DNA of 64,000 nucleotides from Polynucleobacter sp. UK-Gri1-W3 (GCF_018881595.1 NZ_JACVQA010000007.1:62001-126000); one strand, 5' to 3'; positions 29,199 to 39,375 are shown, counted from the stretch's first letter. Numbers and translations are program-made. Notes: generated by a model from the sequence alone, not told the origin.

Positions 29199-30416
29199 AT
29201 GGCTATTTTCGAAGTTAAAGTTCCACAACTCTCCGAGTCAGTTGCTGAAGCAACTTTGTTGCAATGGAAAAAGAAGGTTGGCGATGCAGTAGGTCAGGAT
29301 GAGATCTTGATCGAAATCGAAACAGATAAAGTAGTTCTCGAAGTTCCAGCTCCTTCTGCTGGCGTTTTGACAGAAATTGTTGTTGCTGATGGTGGCACTG
29401 TAGTTGCTGAGCAGTTAATTGGAAAGATTAATAGCACTGCTGTTGCCGCCGCCGCTCCTGCTGCTGCCTCACCGGCTCCAGCAGCAGCACCTGTCGCTGC
29501 AGCCCAAGCTCCAGCAAAAGCAGCCGCTCCTGCTGCCAAAGCTGGCGCGGCCGCAGCACCTTCAGCTGCAAAAATTCTTGCTGAGAAAAATATCGATGCT
29601 GGTCAAGTTGCCGGCTCTGGTCGTGATGGCCGCATCACTAAAGGCGATGCATTAAATGCTTCTGCTGGTGGCGCTAAGTCTGCTGCATTGCCAAGCGCTC
29701 CAATTCCAACTGGCGATCGTCCAGAAGAGCGCGTACCAATGAGTCGTTTGCGCGCTCGTATTGCTGAGCGTTTGTTAGAGTCCCAAGCAAATAACGCTAT
29801 CTTGACAACATTCAATGAAGTCAATATGGGTCCAGTGATTGCATTGCGTAATAAATACAAAGATCAGTTTGAAAAAGTTCATGGTGTGAAGTTGGGCTTT
29901 ATGTCTTTCTTCGTTAAAGCAGCAACACACGCTTTGAAGAAATTCCCACTTCTAAACGCTTCTGTTGATGGCAATGACATCGTTTACCACGGTTACTTTG
30001 ATATTGGCATTGCAGTGAGCTCACCACGCGGCTTGGTAGTTCCAATTTTGCGTGATGTTGACCAAATGAATTTGGCTGATATCGAGAAGAAGATTGCTGA
30101 GTTCGGCGCTAAGGCTCGCGATGGCAAATTGTCTATTGAAGAGTTGACTGGCGGCACATTCTCCATTTCTAACGGTGGAGTATTCGGCTCCATGCTTTCT
30201 ACCCCAATCATCAACCCACCACAATCTGCAATCTTGGGTATCCATGCGACTAAAGACCGTGCTGTAGTTGAAAATGGTCAAGTGGTTGTTCGCCCAATTA
30301 ACTACTTAGCTTTGTCATACGATCACCGCATCATTGACGGTCGCGAGGCTGTGCTCGGTTTGGTTGCTATGAAGGATGCTTTAGAAGATCCTTCACGCCT
30401 TCTCCTTGATTTGTAA
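29199..30416 (+). CDS. odhB: 2-oxoglutarate dehydrogenase E2 (dihydrolipoyllysine succinyltransferase)
   Basis: E2 core of the complex, 405 residues. The single N-terminal lipoyl domain carries the lipoyl lysine Lys44 in [10 protein letters not shown]. It is followed by a flexible Ala/Pro-rich linker, an E3/E1-binding domain ([20 protein letters not shown]) and the catalytic acyltransferase domain with His376 and Asp380 in [12 protein letters not shown]. It lies 48 bases after sucA and 12 bases before lpdA. Confidence 0.95.
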   Translation: MAIFEVKVPQLSESVAEATLLQWKKKVGDAVGQDEILIEIETDKVVLEVPAPSAGVLTEIVVADGGTVVAEQLIGKINSTAVAAAAPAAASPAPAAAPVAAAQAPAKAAAPAAKAGAAAAPSAAKILAEKNIDAGQVAGSGRDGRITKGDALNASAGGAKSAALPSAPIPTGDRPEERVPMSRLRARIAERLLESQANNAILTTFNEVNMGPVIALRNKYKDQFEKVHGVKLGFMSFFVKAATHALKKFPLLNASVDGNDIVYHGYFDIGIAVSSPRGLVVPILRDVDQMNLADIEKKIAEFGAKARDGKLSIEELTGGTFSISNGGVFGSMLSTPIINPPQSAILGIHATKDRAVVENGQVVVRPINYLALSYDHRIIDGREAVLGLVAMKDALEDPSRLLLDL

Positions 30417-30428
30417 GAAGGGAAGATC

Positions 30429-31865
30429 ATGAGCCAAACTTTTGACGTAGTAGTAATTGGTGGTGGCCCTGGCGGCTACATCGCCGCAATTCGTGCAGCG
30501 CAACTCGGTTTTAAGGTTGCCTGTGCTGAATCTCAATCCTATGATGACCCTAAGGGTGAGCCCCGTTTGGGCGGTACTTGCTTAAACGTTGGTTGTATTC
30601 CCTCTAAAGCCTTGTTGGCTTCTTCTGAAGAGTTCGAGAAGATCAACCATCACGCTGCTGACCATGGAATTAAAGTAGGTGCAGTCAGCATCGACACTGG
30701 CAAGATGATTGCCCGTAAAGATGACATCGTTACCAAGATGACTGGCGGTATTCAGTATTTGTTTCGCAAGAACAAAATCACATTGTTAAAAGGCCATGCT
30801 TCTTTTGAAGGCAAAGGTGCCGATGGTTATCAAGTAAAGATTGATGGCAAAGATAAAGAAACGGTTACTGCAAAGAATGTGATTATTGCTACTGGTTCTA
30901 AGGCCCGTCACCTCCCAGGTATTACTGTTGACAATGTCTTAATCTGCGACAACGAAGGCGCGCTGAAGTTTGATTCCGCCCCTAAAAAAATGGGTGTTAT
31001 CGGTGCTGGTGTTATCGGCTTGGAGCTGGGTTCTGTATGGCGCCGTCTCGGGGCTGAAGTGACTGTGCTTGAAGCTATGCCTTCATTCTTGGGCGCTTGC
31101 GATATTGGTATCGCTAAAGAAGCCCAAAAGCTCTTTGCTAAGCAAGGCTTGGATATTCATACTGGCGTGAAGATTGGTGATGTTAAAGCGGACAAGAAAG
31201 GTGTAGTAGTAAATTATACCGATAGCGCTGGTAAAGCTGCTAAGTTGGAATGCGATCGCCTTATTGTTTCTGTCGGCCGTGTACCCAATACCGATAAATT
31301 AGGTTTAGATAAGATTGGTCTCAAAGTGGATGAGCGTGGCTTCATTCCTATTGATGATCACACTTGCGCTACTGCAGCGCCTGGCGTTTACGCTGTTGGT
31401 GACGTAGTGCGTGGCCCAATGTTGGCACACAAAGCAGAAGACGAAGGTGTCTTGGTAGCCGAGGTGATTGCCGGTCAAAAACCCCATATCGATTACAACT
31501 GCATTCCTTGGGTTATTTACACTGACCCTGAAATTGCATGGGTTGGTAAAACTGAACAAGCACTCAAAGAGGCTGGCATTGCTTACAAAGCAGGTCAGTT
31601 CCCATTTGCAGCTAACGGCCGTGCCTTAGGTATGGGTCGTTCCGATGGCTTCATCAAAGTGTTGGCTGATGCTAAGACTGATGAGATTCTTGGCGTACAT
31701 ATTATCGGTGCCAATGCATCTGACTTAATTGCGGAAGCAGCGGTTGCAATGGAATTTAAAGCAGCAGCAGAAGATATTGCTCGTATCTGTCATGCACATC
31801 CAAGTTTGTCTGAAGTGATGCGCGAAGCGGCGTTGGCGACAGACTCACGTGCATTAAATATGTAA
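30429..31865 (+). CDS. lpdA: dihydrolipoyl dehydrogenase (E3)
   Basis: Flavoprotein that reoxidises the lipoyl group of E2 with NAD. The 478-residue protein has the N-terminal FAD motif VIGGGPGGYIAAIRA, the redox-active pair Cys51 and Cys56 in GGTCLNVGCIPSK, a central NAD motif GVIGAGVIGLELGSVW, and the C-terminal catalytic CHAHPSLSEV. It is the third gene of the 2-oxoglutarate dehydrogenase operon and probably serves that complex. Confidence 0.95.
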   Translation: MSQTFDVVVIGGGPGGYIAAIRAAQLGFKVACAESQSYDDPKGEPRLGGTCLNVGCIPSKALLASSEEFEKINHHAADHGIKVGAVSIDTGKMIARKDDIVTKMTGGIQYLFRKNKITLLKGHASFEGKGADGYQVKIDGKDKETVTAKNVIIATGSKARHLPGITVDNVLICDNEGALKFDSAPKKMGVIGAGVIGLELGSVWRRLGAEVTVLEAMPSFLGACDIGIAKEAQKLFAKQGLDIHTGVKIGDVKADKKGVVVNYTDSAGKAAKLECDRLIVSVGRVPNTDKLGLDKIGLKVDERGFIPIDDHTCATAAPGVYAVGDVVRGPMLAHKAEDEGVLVAEVIAGQKPHIDYNCIPWVIYTDPEIAWVGKTEQALKEAGIAYKAGQFPFAANGRALGMGRSDGFIKVLADAKTDEILGVHIIGANASDLIAEAAVAMEFKAAAEDIARICHAHPSLSEVMREAALATDSRALNM

Positions 31866-32969
31866 TTGAAAACCATTGAGTTTTACCAACAAGAGTTAAA
31901 GGCGCGCGGGTATCACAGTGATCCCGCGCAGCTTCGTGCTGTTGAGCGTCTTCAGGAATGTGAAGATGAATGGATTGCCTATAAAGAAATCCGCAGCAAT
32001 ACCTTAAAGAAGAAAATATTCAAACCAACACTGCCCCGAGGCTTGTATCTGTGGGGTGGGGTAGGACGCGGCAAATCTTTCTTGATGGACTGCTTTTATG
32101 CGGCATCCCCATTGGAAAAGAAAATCCGCATTCATTTTCATGAGTTCATGCGTGAAGTCCATCGGGAATTACATGAACTCTCAGGAATGGCCGATCCTCT
32201 AGATGAGCTTGCAAAGCGGATTTCTAATCGCTATCGCCTCATATGCTTTGATGAGTTCCATATTAATGACATCGCTGATGCGATGATTTTGTATCGCCTC
32301 CTTGATGCACTCTTTGTGGATCGCGTGCAATTTGTAATGACATCAAACTATCGCCCCGATCAGCTCTATCCAAATGGATTGCATCGCGATAGATTACTTC
32401 CTGCTATCAAACTATTAGAAGAAAAGCTTGATGTTCTGAACGTAGATGCAGGCAATGATTACCGCCGTGTGCAGATGGCGCAAGTCGAAGCCTATCTCAC
32501 TCCGGTTAATGCGGAAACGCAGGCAATGCTTGGTCAAATGTTCCAAACGCTGATTGGCAATCAAAATGAGGTCCGTAATCCAGTCTTAAATATTGAGTCG
32601 CGTGAATTACGGCCCTTGCATATGGCTGACGGTGTGGTGTGGTTTGACTTTAAGACTCTCTGTTGTGGGCCGCGTTCCCAAAACGACTATCTCGAAATTG
32701 CAAACCAATTTCATACGGTGATTCTGTCGGGAGTCCCCTATATGCCCCCCAGAATGACTAATGAAGCCCGTCGCTTTATTTGGTTAATCGATGTCTTATA
32801 CGACCATAAGATCAAGTTAATCATCTCTGCAGAGGTCCCAGCCCCAGATTTGTACACAGAAGGTCAAATTACTGCGGAATTCTCCCGAACAGTATCCCGT
32901 TTGATCGAGATGCAGTCTCGTGACTACCTAGATGCGCCGCGCCGGGTAATTGACACCAGCTTGACCTAA
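31866..32969 (+). CDS. zapE: cell division protein ZapE (AFG1-like ATPase)
   Basis: AAA-type ATPase of the AFG1/ZapE family; ZapE interacts with FtsZ in E. coli. The 367-residue protein has Walker A GGVGRGKSF at about residues 60-68 and Walker B RLICFDEFHIND. A TTG start follows immediately after the TAA of lpdA with no gap, so translation is probably coupled to lpdA. The position behind sucA-odhB-lpdA is conserved in Burkholderiales. Confidence 0.9.
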   Translation: MKTIEFYQQELKARGYHSDPAQLRAVERLQECEDEWIAYKEIRSNTLKKKIFKPTLPRGLYLWGGVGRGKSFLMDCFYAASPLEKKIRIHFHEFMREVHRELHELSGMADPLDELAKRISNRYRLICFDEFHINDIADAMILYRLLDALFVDRVQFVMTSNYRPDQLYPNGLHRDRLLPAIKLLEEKLDVLNVDAGNDYRRVQMAQVEAYLTPVNAETQAMLGQMFQTLIGNQNEVRNPVLNIESRELRPLHMADGVVWFDFKTLCCGPRSQNDYLEIANQFHTVILSGVPYMPPRMTNEARRFIWLIDVLYDHKIKLIISAEVPAPDLYTEGQITAEFSRTVSRLIEMQSRDYLDAPRRVIDTSLT

Positions 32970-32978
32970 AATAGGGTC

Positions 32979-33830
32979 ATGAGCAGCTTTTTCCCCCTAA
33001 ATGCCGATTTGCATTGCCATTCAGTAATTTCTGATGGAACTTTGACGCCTGAAGATTTAGCCGAGCGCGCTAAAGCAAATGGCGTGCATTTGTGGGCTCT
33101 TACCGATCATGATGAATTGGGTGGGCAAAAGCGTGCGCGTGAAGCAGCTAGTGCTTTAAATATAGATTACCTTTCTGGCGTGGAAATCTCCGTCACTTGG
33201 ATGGGTGAGACGATTCATATTGTTGGCCTTGGGATTGATGCAGACCATATTGGAATTATTGAGGGCTTGCGTCGTACGCGCGATGGTCGAGCAAATCGTG
33301 CGCAACTGATGGCCGAGCAATTGCTCAAAGCCGGTATTCCTGGTGCTTATGAGGGCGCATTGCATTTTGCCGGCAATCATGAATTGATTTCCAGAACTCA
33401 CTTTGCTCGCTTCTTGGTAGAGCAGGGCGTCTGCCGTAATACTGAACATGTATTTAAAAATTATTTAGTTGAGGGAAAGCCAGGGTATGTTCCCCATCAG
33501 TGGGCTACGCTGGATAACGCTGTGCATTGGATTAAGTCTGCAGGTGGCGTAGCTGTTATTGCTCATCCTGGTCGTTACAGCAGACTCAGCGACATGCAAA
33601 TGGATGAGCTCTACAAGCACTTTAAGGACATTGGAGGCTTGGCCATTGAGGTGATTACTGGAAGTCATAGTCCAGACCAATACAAAACTTTTGCAAAGAT
33701 TGCGCAGCAATATGGCTTTTTGGCTTCTCGCGGTTCGGACTTTCATGATCCGAATGAGAGTCATATTGATTTGGGTAACTTGCCTCACTTACCAGACCAT
33801 CTCACTCCGGTATGGTCTGCCTTTCATTAA
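32979..33830 (+). CDS. PHP domain phosphatase (3',5'-nucleoside bisphosphate phosphatase type)
   Basis: A 283-residue PHP-family hydrolase. Metal-binding histidines appear in ADLHCHSVISDG (near residues 9-20), WALTDHDELGG, VIAHPGRYSRL and the late SRGSDFHDPNESH segment. Related bacterial proteins (Rnm/YciV) remove the 3' phosphate from 3',5'-nucleoside bisphosphates or trim short RNAs. Soluble and cytoplasmic. It starts nine bases after zapE and precedes trpS by 37 bases. Confidence 0.88.
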   Translation: MSSFFPLNADLHCHSVISDGTLTPEDLAERAKANGVHLWALTDHDELGGQKRAREAASALNIDYLSGVEISVTWMGETIHIVGLGIDADHIGIIEGLRRTRDGRANRAQLMAEQLLKAGIPGAYEGALHFAGNHELISRTHFARFLVEQGVCRNTEHVFKNYLVEGKPGYVPHQWATLDNAVHWIKSAGGVAVIAHPGRYSRLSDMQMDELYKHFKDIGGLAIEVITGSHSPDQYKTFAKIAQQYGFLASRGSDFHDPNESHIDLGNLPHLPDHLTPVWSAFH

Positions 33831-33867
33831 TTTATTAATTACTTAATCACTTAGAAAAAGAATACAG

Positions 33868-35070
33868 ATGTTTGCTGAACGCGTTCTCTCTGGCATGCGA
33901 CCAACTGGTAGCTTGCACCTTGGTCATTACCATGGTGTTTTAAAGAACTGGGTTCGCTTGCAGTCCGAATACCCTTGCTTCTTTTTTGTGGCTGATTGGC
34001 ATGCATTAACTACCCATTACGAAACTCCGGATGTGATCGAGCAATCTGTATGGGATATGGTTATTGATTGGTTGGCAACTGGCGTAGATCCAAATCAGGC
34101 AACTTTGTTTATTCAAAGCAAAGTACCGGAACACGCTGAACTCTTTTTATTACTATCCATGGGAACCCCGCTAGGCTGGCTGGAAAGGGTGCCGACCTAT
34201 AAAGATCAAATCGAGAAGCTCAAGGAAAAAGACCTTCAAACTTATGGTTTCTTAGGCTATCCGCTGTTGCAGGCTGCTGATATTTTGATTTATCGCGCAC
34301 AGTTTGTGCCCGTAGGCGAAGATCAAGTGCCACACGTAGAAATGACCCGTGAAGTCGCGCGTCGCTTTAATTATCTCTATGGCCGCGAACCAGGCTTTGA
34401 AGAAAAAGCTTTAGAGGCTGTCAAGAAGCTTGGTAGTAAACGTGCCAAGATGTACGCTGAATTACGTGTCGCTTTCCAAGAGCGGGGTGATGATGAGGCC
34501 TTAGAGCAAGCTAAGGCCTTATTGCAAGATGCGCAAAGCCTATCCATGGCTGATCGCGAGAGACTCTTTGGTTTCTTGGAGGGTTCACGCAAAATTATTC
34601 TGCCTGAACCACAAGCATTGCTAACAACGGCCTCACGCATGCCCGGTATTGATGGTCAAAAGATGTCCAAGTCATATGGAAACACCATCAGCATTCGTGA
34701 AAATCCCGAAGACGTGATTAAAAAGATCCGCACCATGCCTACTGATCCTGCCCGGGTTCGTAGAACCGATGCCGGTGATCCGGCACGCTGCCCCGTATGG
34801 CAACTGCATACCGTTTACTCGAATGATGAGACAAAACAATGGGTTGAAAAGGGTTGTAAATCAGCGGGTATTGGTTGTTTAGAGTGCAAACAGCCAGTAA
34901 TCGATGCCATTCTGGCCGAACAACAGCCGATGTTTGAGCGCGCTCAAAAGTACCTAGATGATCCTAGTCTGCTGCGCTCCATCATTGCTGATGGCTGCGA
35001 TAAAGCTCGTAAGGTTGCACAAGAAACTATGCGTGAGGTTCGCGAAGCTATGGGTCTTGCTTACGACTGA
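33868..35070 (+). CDS. trpS: tryptophan-tRNA ligase
   Basis: Class I synthetase for tRNA-Trp. It has the HIGH-like motif HLGH at residues 17-20, the specificity segment FVADWHALTTHYE, and KMSKS at 265-269. At 400 residues it is longer than the roughly 330-residue E. coli enzyme because of an insertion at about residues 180-250, seen as a charged helical stretch before the KMSKS loop. The adjacent methyltransferase gene begins within 10 bases of its stop. Confidence 0.94.
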   Translation: MFAERVLSGMRPTGSLHLGHYHGVLKNWVRLQSEYPCFFFVADWHALTTHYETPDVIEQSVWDMVIDWLATGVDPNQATLFIQSKVPEHAELFLLLSMGTPLGWLERVPTYKDQIEKLKEKDLQTYGFLGYPLLQAADILIYRAQFVPVGEDQVPHVEMTREVARRFNYLYGREPGFEEKALEAVKKLGSKRAKMYAELRVAFQERGDDEALEQAKALLQDAQSLSMADRERLFGFLEGSRKIILPEPQALLTTASRMPGIDGQKMSKSYGNTISIRENPEDVIKKIRTMPTDPARVRRTDAGDPARCPVWQLHTVYSNDETKQWVEKGCKSAGIGCLECKQPVIDAILAEQQPMFERAQKYLDDPSLLRSIIADGCDKARKVAQETMREVREAMGLAYD

Positions 35071-35079
35071 GGTTTGAAC

Positions 35080-35643
35080 TTGCCCAATATGCATGATGCA
35101 ATTGCGAGTGCTTCACCTTGGGTGAAGCGATTTGCACCACTTATTCCAAAGGATGGAGTGGTTCTAGATTTAGCTTGTGGATCAGGTAGACACTCTGAGT
35201 TGCTCGCTAGCATGGGCTATCGGGTGCTAGCAGTTGATCAAGATATCGAGACTGTAGAGGCACTGGGCAATCCATCCATCAGCCCTAGACGCCTTCATCT
35301 TGAAGAGGCCCAATGGCCGCTAATGGGTTCTCAGTTCAGCGCTATTTTGGTGACAAACTATCTTTATCGCCCCCACCTCGATGAACTTCCCAAAATGCTG
35401 GGAAAAGAGGGCGTTTTGATCTATGAAACCTTCGCTCTGGGTAACGGAGACTTTGGTAAGCCATCCAACCCCAATTTCCTCTTAAACCCAGGGGAATTGC
35501 TCACTTTTGCCTCCCGCCATGGGCTTTACGTGGTGGCTTATGAGGATATTTACGTAGATCAACCCAAACCAGCCATGGTTCAGCGCCTATGTGCTGTAAA
35601 AGGCGAGCCAAAACACCGCATTCCGTTACAATTTCAGGGTTAA
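35080..35643 (+). CDS. class I SAM-dependent methyltransferase
   Basis: A protein of about 187 residues with the Rossmann methyltransferase motif [18 protein letters not shown] and the following acidic strand end VLAVDQDIE. Later conserved strands include [11 protein letters not shown] and [21 protein letters not shown]. The substrate is unknown. The TTG at 35080 is preferred because GAGG lies seven bases upstream; TTG 35074 and ATG 35089 are alternatives in the same frame. It lies between trpS and dapA on the same strand. Confidence 0.82.
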   Translation: MPNMHDAIASASPWVKRFAPLIPKDGVVLDLACGSGRHSELLASMGYRVLAVDQDIETVEALGNPSISPRRLHLEEAQWPLMGSQFSAILVTNYLYRPHLDELPKMLGKEGVLIYETFALGNGDFGKPSNPNFLLNPGELLTFASRHGLYVVAYEDIYVDQPKPAMVQRLCAVKGEPKHRIPLQFQG

Positions 35644-35669
35644 GACAGCTAAAAATCGGTGCATATTCT

Positions 35670-36593
35670 GTGACAAATACAGCGCATTCCAAAGGTAGCA
35701 AAAAACCCATAGCCGGAAGCATGCCGGCTATTGTTACTCCTATGTTCGAGGATGGCAGCTTGGATTACGCTAGCTTGCGTTCTTTGTTGGATTGGCACGT
35801 GTCCGAAGGTACAGATGGCATTGTCATCGTTGGCACAAGTGGCGAGTCTCCTACAGTTTCGGTTGAAGAGCATTGCGAGTTGATTCGCGTGACGGTAGAG
35901 CAGATCGCTGGACGCATTCCAGTGATCGCAGGTACCGGTGGCAACTCCACCATTGAAGCGATTGAATTAACCAAATTTGCTAAGCAAGTTGGCGCTGATG
36001 CTAGCTTGCAAGTAGTACCGTATTACAACAAGCCAACACAAGACGGGATGTTTGCCCATTTTAAAAAGATTGCTGAGTCAGTTGATTTGCCGGTAATTTT
36101 GTACAACGTTCCTGGTAGAACAGTTGCCGACTTGGCTGGCGACACTGTGGTTCGTTTAGCGGATGTTCCAGGCATTATCGGCATTAAAGAAGCGACTGGT
36201 AGCTTAGAGCGTGGAACCCTATTAATCAGTGATCTCAAGCGAGCTGGCCATGAAGACTTTGCAGTGTTTTCTGGAGACGATCTCACAGCTGCTATGTTGA
36301 TGCTGATGGGTGGCAAAGGCAATATCTCTGTCACCGCAAACATCGCCCCACGTTTAATGCATGAACTTTGTGTTGCAGCAATGTCAGACGATGTGAAGAG
36401 AACCCGTGAAATCCAATATCAATTGATTGCAGTTCACAAGGCGATGTTTACTGAGGCTAACCCAATCCCCGTGAAGTGGGCGTTACACGAAATGGGCAAG
36501 ATTACTGCTGGCATTCGTTTGCCATTAACACCCTTAAGTAATTCCTTGCGCGAGCCTTTGAAGGCAGCATTAAAACAGGCCAACTTATTATGA
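35670..36593 (+). CDS. dapA: 4-hydroxy-tetrahydrodipicolinate synthase
   Basis: Condenses pyruvate with aspartate semialdehyde in lysine and diaminopimelate synthesis. The TIM-barrel protein shows [21 protein letters not shown] and the Schiff-base lysine (about Lys173) in [12 protein letters not shown] start at 35670 gives 307 residues with about a dozen residues before the conserved [12 protein letters not shown]; the open frame extends further upstream into the preceding gene but is not conserved. bamC overlaps its stop by four bases, as in the classic dapA-bamC pair. Confidence 0.93.
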   Translation: MTNTAHSKGSKKPIAGSMPAIVTPMFEDGSLDYASLRSLLDWHVSEGTDGIVIVGTSGESPTVSVEEHCELIRVTVEQIAGRIPVIAGTGGNSTIEAIELTKFAKQVGADASLQVVPYYNKPTQDGMFAHFKKIAESVDLPVILYNVPGRTVADLAGDTVVRLADVPGIIGIKEATGSLERGTLLISDLKRAGHEDFAVFSGDDLTAAMLMLMGGKGNISVTANIAPRLMHELCVAAMSDDVKRTREIQYQLIAVHKAMFTEANPIPVKWALHEMGKITAGIRLPLTPLSNSLREPLKAALKQANLL

Positions 36594-37738
36594 TGAATTT
36601 GCTCCAACTATTGCGTCGAAACTTATCGATATTGGCTCTACTGTTAGCTACATCTGTTGTACTAACAGCATGTAAATCGGTTGCTACTAACGACACCGTT
36701 GACTATAAGAGCTCTGGCGCTGTGCGCGGTCCAAATTTGTCTTACCCTCCTGATCTCATCACTGCTCAAGCTGATCGCCGTTACATCGTTCAGGATGGAA
36801 CCGCCACAATGTCTGAGTACAACGCTGCTGTTAAGAAGTCAGTGCAAATGCGTAGCACTGTGATGACCGGTATTCCTGGTATGCGCATTGCACGTGATGG
36901 CGAGCGTCGTTGGTTAGTGGTTGAAAAGCCAGCCCCTGAACTTTATCCACAAGTGAAAGATTTCTGGCAAGAGAATGGCTTCCTTTTAGTCGTTGACTCT
37001 CCATCCACTGGAATTATGGAAACTGACTGGGCAGAAAATCGTGCGAAGATTGCGCAAGATTGGATACGTTCGACTCTTGGTGGCGCTTTAGATACGTTGT
37101 ATGACACAGGTGAGCGCGATAAATATAAGACCCGCTTAGAAGTTTCTAAACCTGGCGAGACTGAGATTTATATTACACAACGTGGTGCCATTGAAAAATG
37201 CACTTCTGACTCCACTGGAAATTGTATTTCTACTGTATGGACGCCTCGTCCGAATGACCCTGAGTTAGAGGCAGTCTTCTTGGCGCGCCTGATGGAGCGT
37301 CTGGGTATGACTCAAGAGCAAGCCAAGGCAATGGTAGCCGTTCCGCTTGGCCCTAAAACCCCTAAAGCGAAGTTTGTACAAGAAGGTGCTAATCAAGCCT
37401 ATATTCAGTTGAGTGCCGGTTTTGATCGTTCTTGGCGAGATGTTGGTTTGGCACTTGATCGTTCAAACTTTACTGTTGAAGATCGTAATCGCTCTACTGG
37501 CGTTTACTATGTGCGTTACGTTAATCCAAAAGATTTGGGCGATACCAAAGGCTTTTTCACCAACCTCTTTAGTAGCAAGGATGATTCAAGTCTGAAGGCT
37601 AAAAAATATCAGGTAGTTGTGAAGAGTACCGGCGAGAACTCTGCCAATGTCTATGTGCAAAATGCTGAAGGTAAGCCAGAAAATACGCCTGCAGGTTTTC
37701 AGTTGTTGACCTTGTTAACGGATCAACTAACAAAGTAA
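36590..37738 (+). CDS. bamC: outer membrane protein assembly factor BamC
   Basis: Lipoprotein of the BAM complex that inserts beta-barrel proteins in the outer membrane. A signal peptide ends in the lipobox VLTAC with acylated Cys28. The long unstructured N-terminal segment ([20 protein letters not shown]) and two helix-grip-like domains (around residues 100-210 and 260-380) follow, giving 382 residues. The ATG overlaps the dapA stop as ATGA. A bidirectional terminator follows. Confidence 0.92.
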   Translation: MMNLLQLLRRNLSILALLLATSVVLTACKSVATNDTVDYKSSGAVRGPNLSYPPDLITAQADRRYIVQDGTATMSEYNAAVKKSVQMRSTVMTGIPGMRIARDGERRWLVVEKPAPELYPQVKDFWQENGFLLVVDSPSTGIMETDWAENRAKIAQDWIRSTLGGALDTLYDTGERDKYKTRLEVSKPGETEIYITQRGAIEKCTSDSTGNCISTVWTPRPNDPELEAVFLARLMERLGMTQEQAKAMVAVPLGPKTPKAKFVQEGANQAYIQLSAGFDRSWRDVGLALDRSNFTVEDRNRSTGVYYVRYVNPKDLGDTKGFFTNLFSSKDDSSLKAKKYQVVVKSTGENSANVYVQNAEGKPENTPAGFQLLTLLTDQLTK

Positions 37739-37756
37739 GTGTTTTTTACAGTCAAT

Positions 37757-37785
37757 AAAAAAGCCGCTTTTCAGCGGCTTTTTTT
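37757..37785. terminator. bidirectional terminator after bamC and the small lipoprotein gene
   Basis: Stem AAGCCGCT (37761-37768) and AGCGGCTT (37773-37780), loop TTTC, extended by A residues on the left and T residues on the right, so that it works on both strands. Confidence 0.9.
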
Positions 37786-37799
37786 CTTCATGAAGAAGA

Positions 37800-37970
37800 T
37801 TACTTCTTAGCGTCAGCAGCTGGAGCAGCTGGAGCAGCAGCAGGAGCTTCAGCTGCAGGAGCAGCAGGAGCAGCAGCAGGAGCAGCTTCAACAGGTTTTG
37901 CTTCTTCTTTTTTACCGCAAGCGGCCAAGGCGATTGCTAACATAGCAGCGAATACGAGTGACTTCTTCAT
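37800..37970 (-). CDS. small Ala/Pro-rich lipoprotein (hypothetical)
   Basis: A 56-residue frame with clear gene features. AAAGGA lies eight bases before the ATG. A lysine start (MKKSLVF) and a hydrophobic core lead to the lipobox LAAC with Cys18. The mature part is GKKEEAKPVEAAP followed by an Ala/Pro low-complexity tail ending ADAKK. It is therefore predicted to be a membrane-anchored lipoprotein with an extended, flexible tail. It has its own terminator and sits alone between convergent bamC and the upstream oxygenase gene. No function is known. Confidence 0.8.
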   Translation of the reverse strand: MKKSLVFAAMLAIALAACGKKEEAKPVEAAPAAAPAAPAAEAPAAAPAAPAADAKK

Positions 37971-37996
37971 TTATAGATTCCTTTAAAAAAATTAAC

Positions 37997-38016
37997 AACA
38001 ATTACCGGTAATTGTT
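37997..38016. promoter_or_regulatory. 20-base perfect palindrome upstream of the small lipoprotein gene
   Basis: AACAATTACCGGTAATTGTT is its own reverse complement. It lies 26 bases before the lipoprotein ATG on the minus strand and 65 bases after the oxygenase stop. It could be an operator or, as RNA, an AT-rich hairpin followed by a T-rich stretch. Confidence 0.5.
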
Positions 38017-38080
38017 TTCTGGATTTACCGAGGGATTATCCCTAAGTAGTTTCCAGCGATTATTATATCCATCTGAGAAT

Positions 38081-39313
38081 TCAGGTCTGAAAAACTAGCC
38101 ATCCAGCCAAATAGGCCTCATAAAGGCTGGATTTACCAAGGTGTTTGAGTCCATTGGTCTTCAGTCTCTTCTGGGCGGAGAGAGCCTGCCAGGCCGAAAT
38201 AATGTCTGGAGCTTGTCCCTGGGTCATAGTCTCTCCGTTGCAATAAACCTGTCTTCCAAGCGCCAGAATACGTGTTTGGGGTTGTGGCACCAGGCTCATG
38301 GAACCCAATTTCTTTAGAAACTCTGCTGGGCTAAGGGGCTCTTCTGGACCGTCAAAAAAGGCTTGTTGTTTAGGCTCTGAAAGGTAGGCGGTAATTCCGG
38401 GTAGAAATCCATCAATTTGATTCAGTTTCAATTCCTTGAGTTTCGAGCCAAGCTGCTTGATGAGCTCATCAGGTAATTGCTCGGCAAACAGAGTGGCGCT
38501 TTGTTTGGGATCTGCAAACTTAGCTTCTAGTGCAGGGATGTCTTCTAAGGATTCTGCTAAGCGCCACAAACCTTCTTGCAGCAATTCCTTAAAGCTGGGT
38601 GAACGAAATCCTACAGACCATGTTTGACAGCCTGCATCCAAGGCGATTCCATCGTGGGCTACGTGTGGTGGTAAATACAGCATATCGCCTGGCTCTAAAG
38701 TCCATTCTTGCTCAGGCTTAAAGTTTTTTAGAATTTTTAGTGGCAGATTTGGGTTGAGGCTTAAATCTTTTTGCTGTGAAATTCGCCATTGTCTTCTACC
38801 GGACATTTGAATTAGGAAGACGTCATATGAATCAAAGTGTGGGCCAACGCCGCCACCAATGCCAGCAATACTCACCATCAAATCATCCAGGCGAGCATCG
38901 GGAATAAAGCGAAACCAAGAGAGGATTTTGGCCGCAGCAGGGTGATGTGCTTCCATGCCCTGGAGCAACAAAGTCCAATTGGGTTTATCAACTGAGGGAA
39001 TTGCTTTTTTGGCAAATGGTCCGCTACTAAAGCTCCAGGGCTTAGATTTCACCAGGCGCGATTCCACCACATCTTGCTGGGCAAATTTAAGCAATTCTTG
39101 GCCGGGAATAGGGCTATCAAGCGATTGGCCGGACTGGGCTGAGAGGGCGAATGCCGGAATTGCTCCTCGGATGAGTAAGGGCTTCTTATGCCAGTGGCGT
39201 GCCATGAACTGATTTGGGCTAATGCCCCCAAATAAGGCCCAGGGCTCTGCTAAAGGAAGCTTTGCAGGAGCCTGGGGTGGTTCGTAGGGTTTGCTCAAGT
39301 AAAATGAGGTCAT
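38081..39313 (-). CDS. roxA: ribosomal oxygenase, JmjC/cupin family (L16 arginine hydroxylase type)
   Basis: Iron and 2-oxoglutarate-dependent oxygenase related to E. coli YcfD/RoxA, which hydroxylates an arginine of ribosomal protein L16. The 410-residue protein starts with a FARHWHKKPLL-like segment typical of the family. The JmjC core carries the metal triad His159, Asp161 (GPHFDSYDVF) and probably His220 (LPPHVAHDG). A helical C-terminal domain with a winged-helix-like end follows. It is divergent from the SlyD-like gene. Confidence 0.85.
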   Translation of the reverse strand: MTSFYLSKPYEPPQAPAKLPLAEPWALFGGISPNQFMARHWHKKPLLIRGAIPAFALSAQSGQSLDSPIPGQELLKFAQQDVVESRLVKSKPWSFSSGPFAKKAIPSVDKPNWTLLLQGMEAHHPAAAKILSWFRFIPDARLDDLMVSIAGIGGGVGPHFDSYDVFLIQMSGRRQWRISQQKDLSLNPNLPLKILKNFKPEQEWTLEPGDMLYLPPHVAHDGIALDAGCQTWSVGFRSPSFKELLQEGLWRLAESLEDIPALEAKFADPKQSATLFAEQLPDELIKQLGSKLKELKLNQIDGFLPGITAYLSEPKQQAFFDGPEEPLSPAEFLKKLGSMSLVPQPQTRILALGRQVYCNGETMTQGQAPDIISAWQALSAQKRLKTNGLKHLGKSSLYEAYLAGWLVFQT

Positions 39314-39375
39314 AAAGTAAAAGGTAAAAAGCTTTTTAAAAAACTGGTTAAAAACGAATGTTCGACAAATTCCGC

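Noticed and set aside
29400..29600. A GC-rich repetitive stretch in odhB that could be taken for a tandem repeat element
   Set aside because: It encodes the Ala/Pro linker of the E2 protein between the lipoyl and binding domains, so it is ordinary coding sequence.
35589..35669. An N-terminal extension of dapA starting inside the methyltransferase gene
   Set aside because: The extra residues are not typical of the family and overlap the 3' end of the preceding gene; the GTG at 35670 fits better.
37801..37900. Repeats of GCAGCAGGAGC as a possible short tandem repeat or CRISPR-like array
   Set aside because: The repeats are codons of the Ala/Pro tail of the small lipoprotein; spacing is irregular and no spacers exist.
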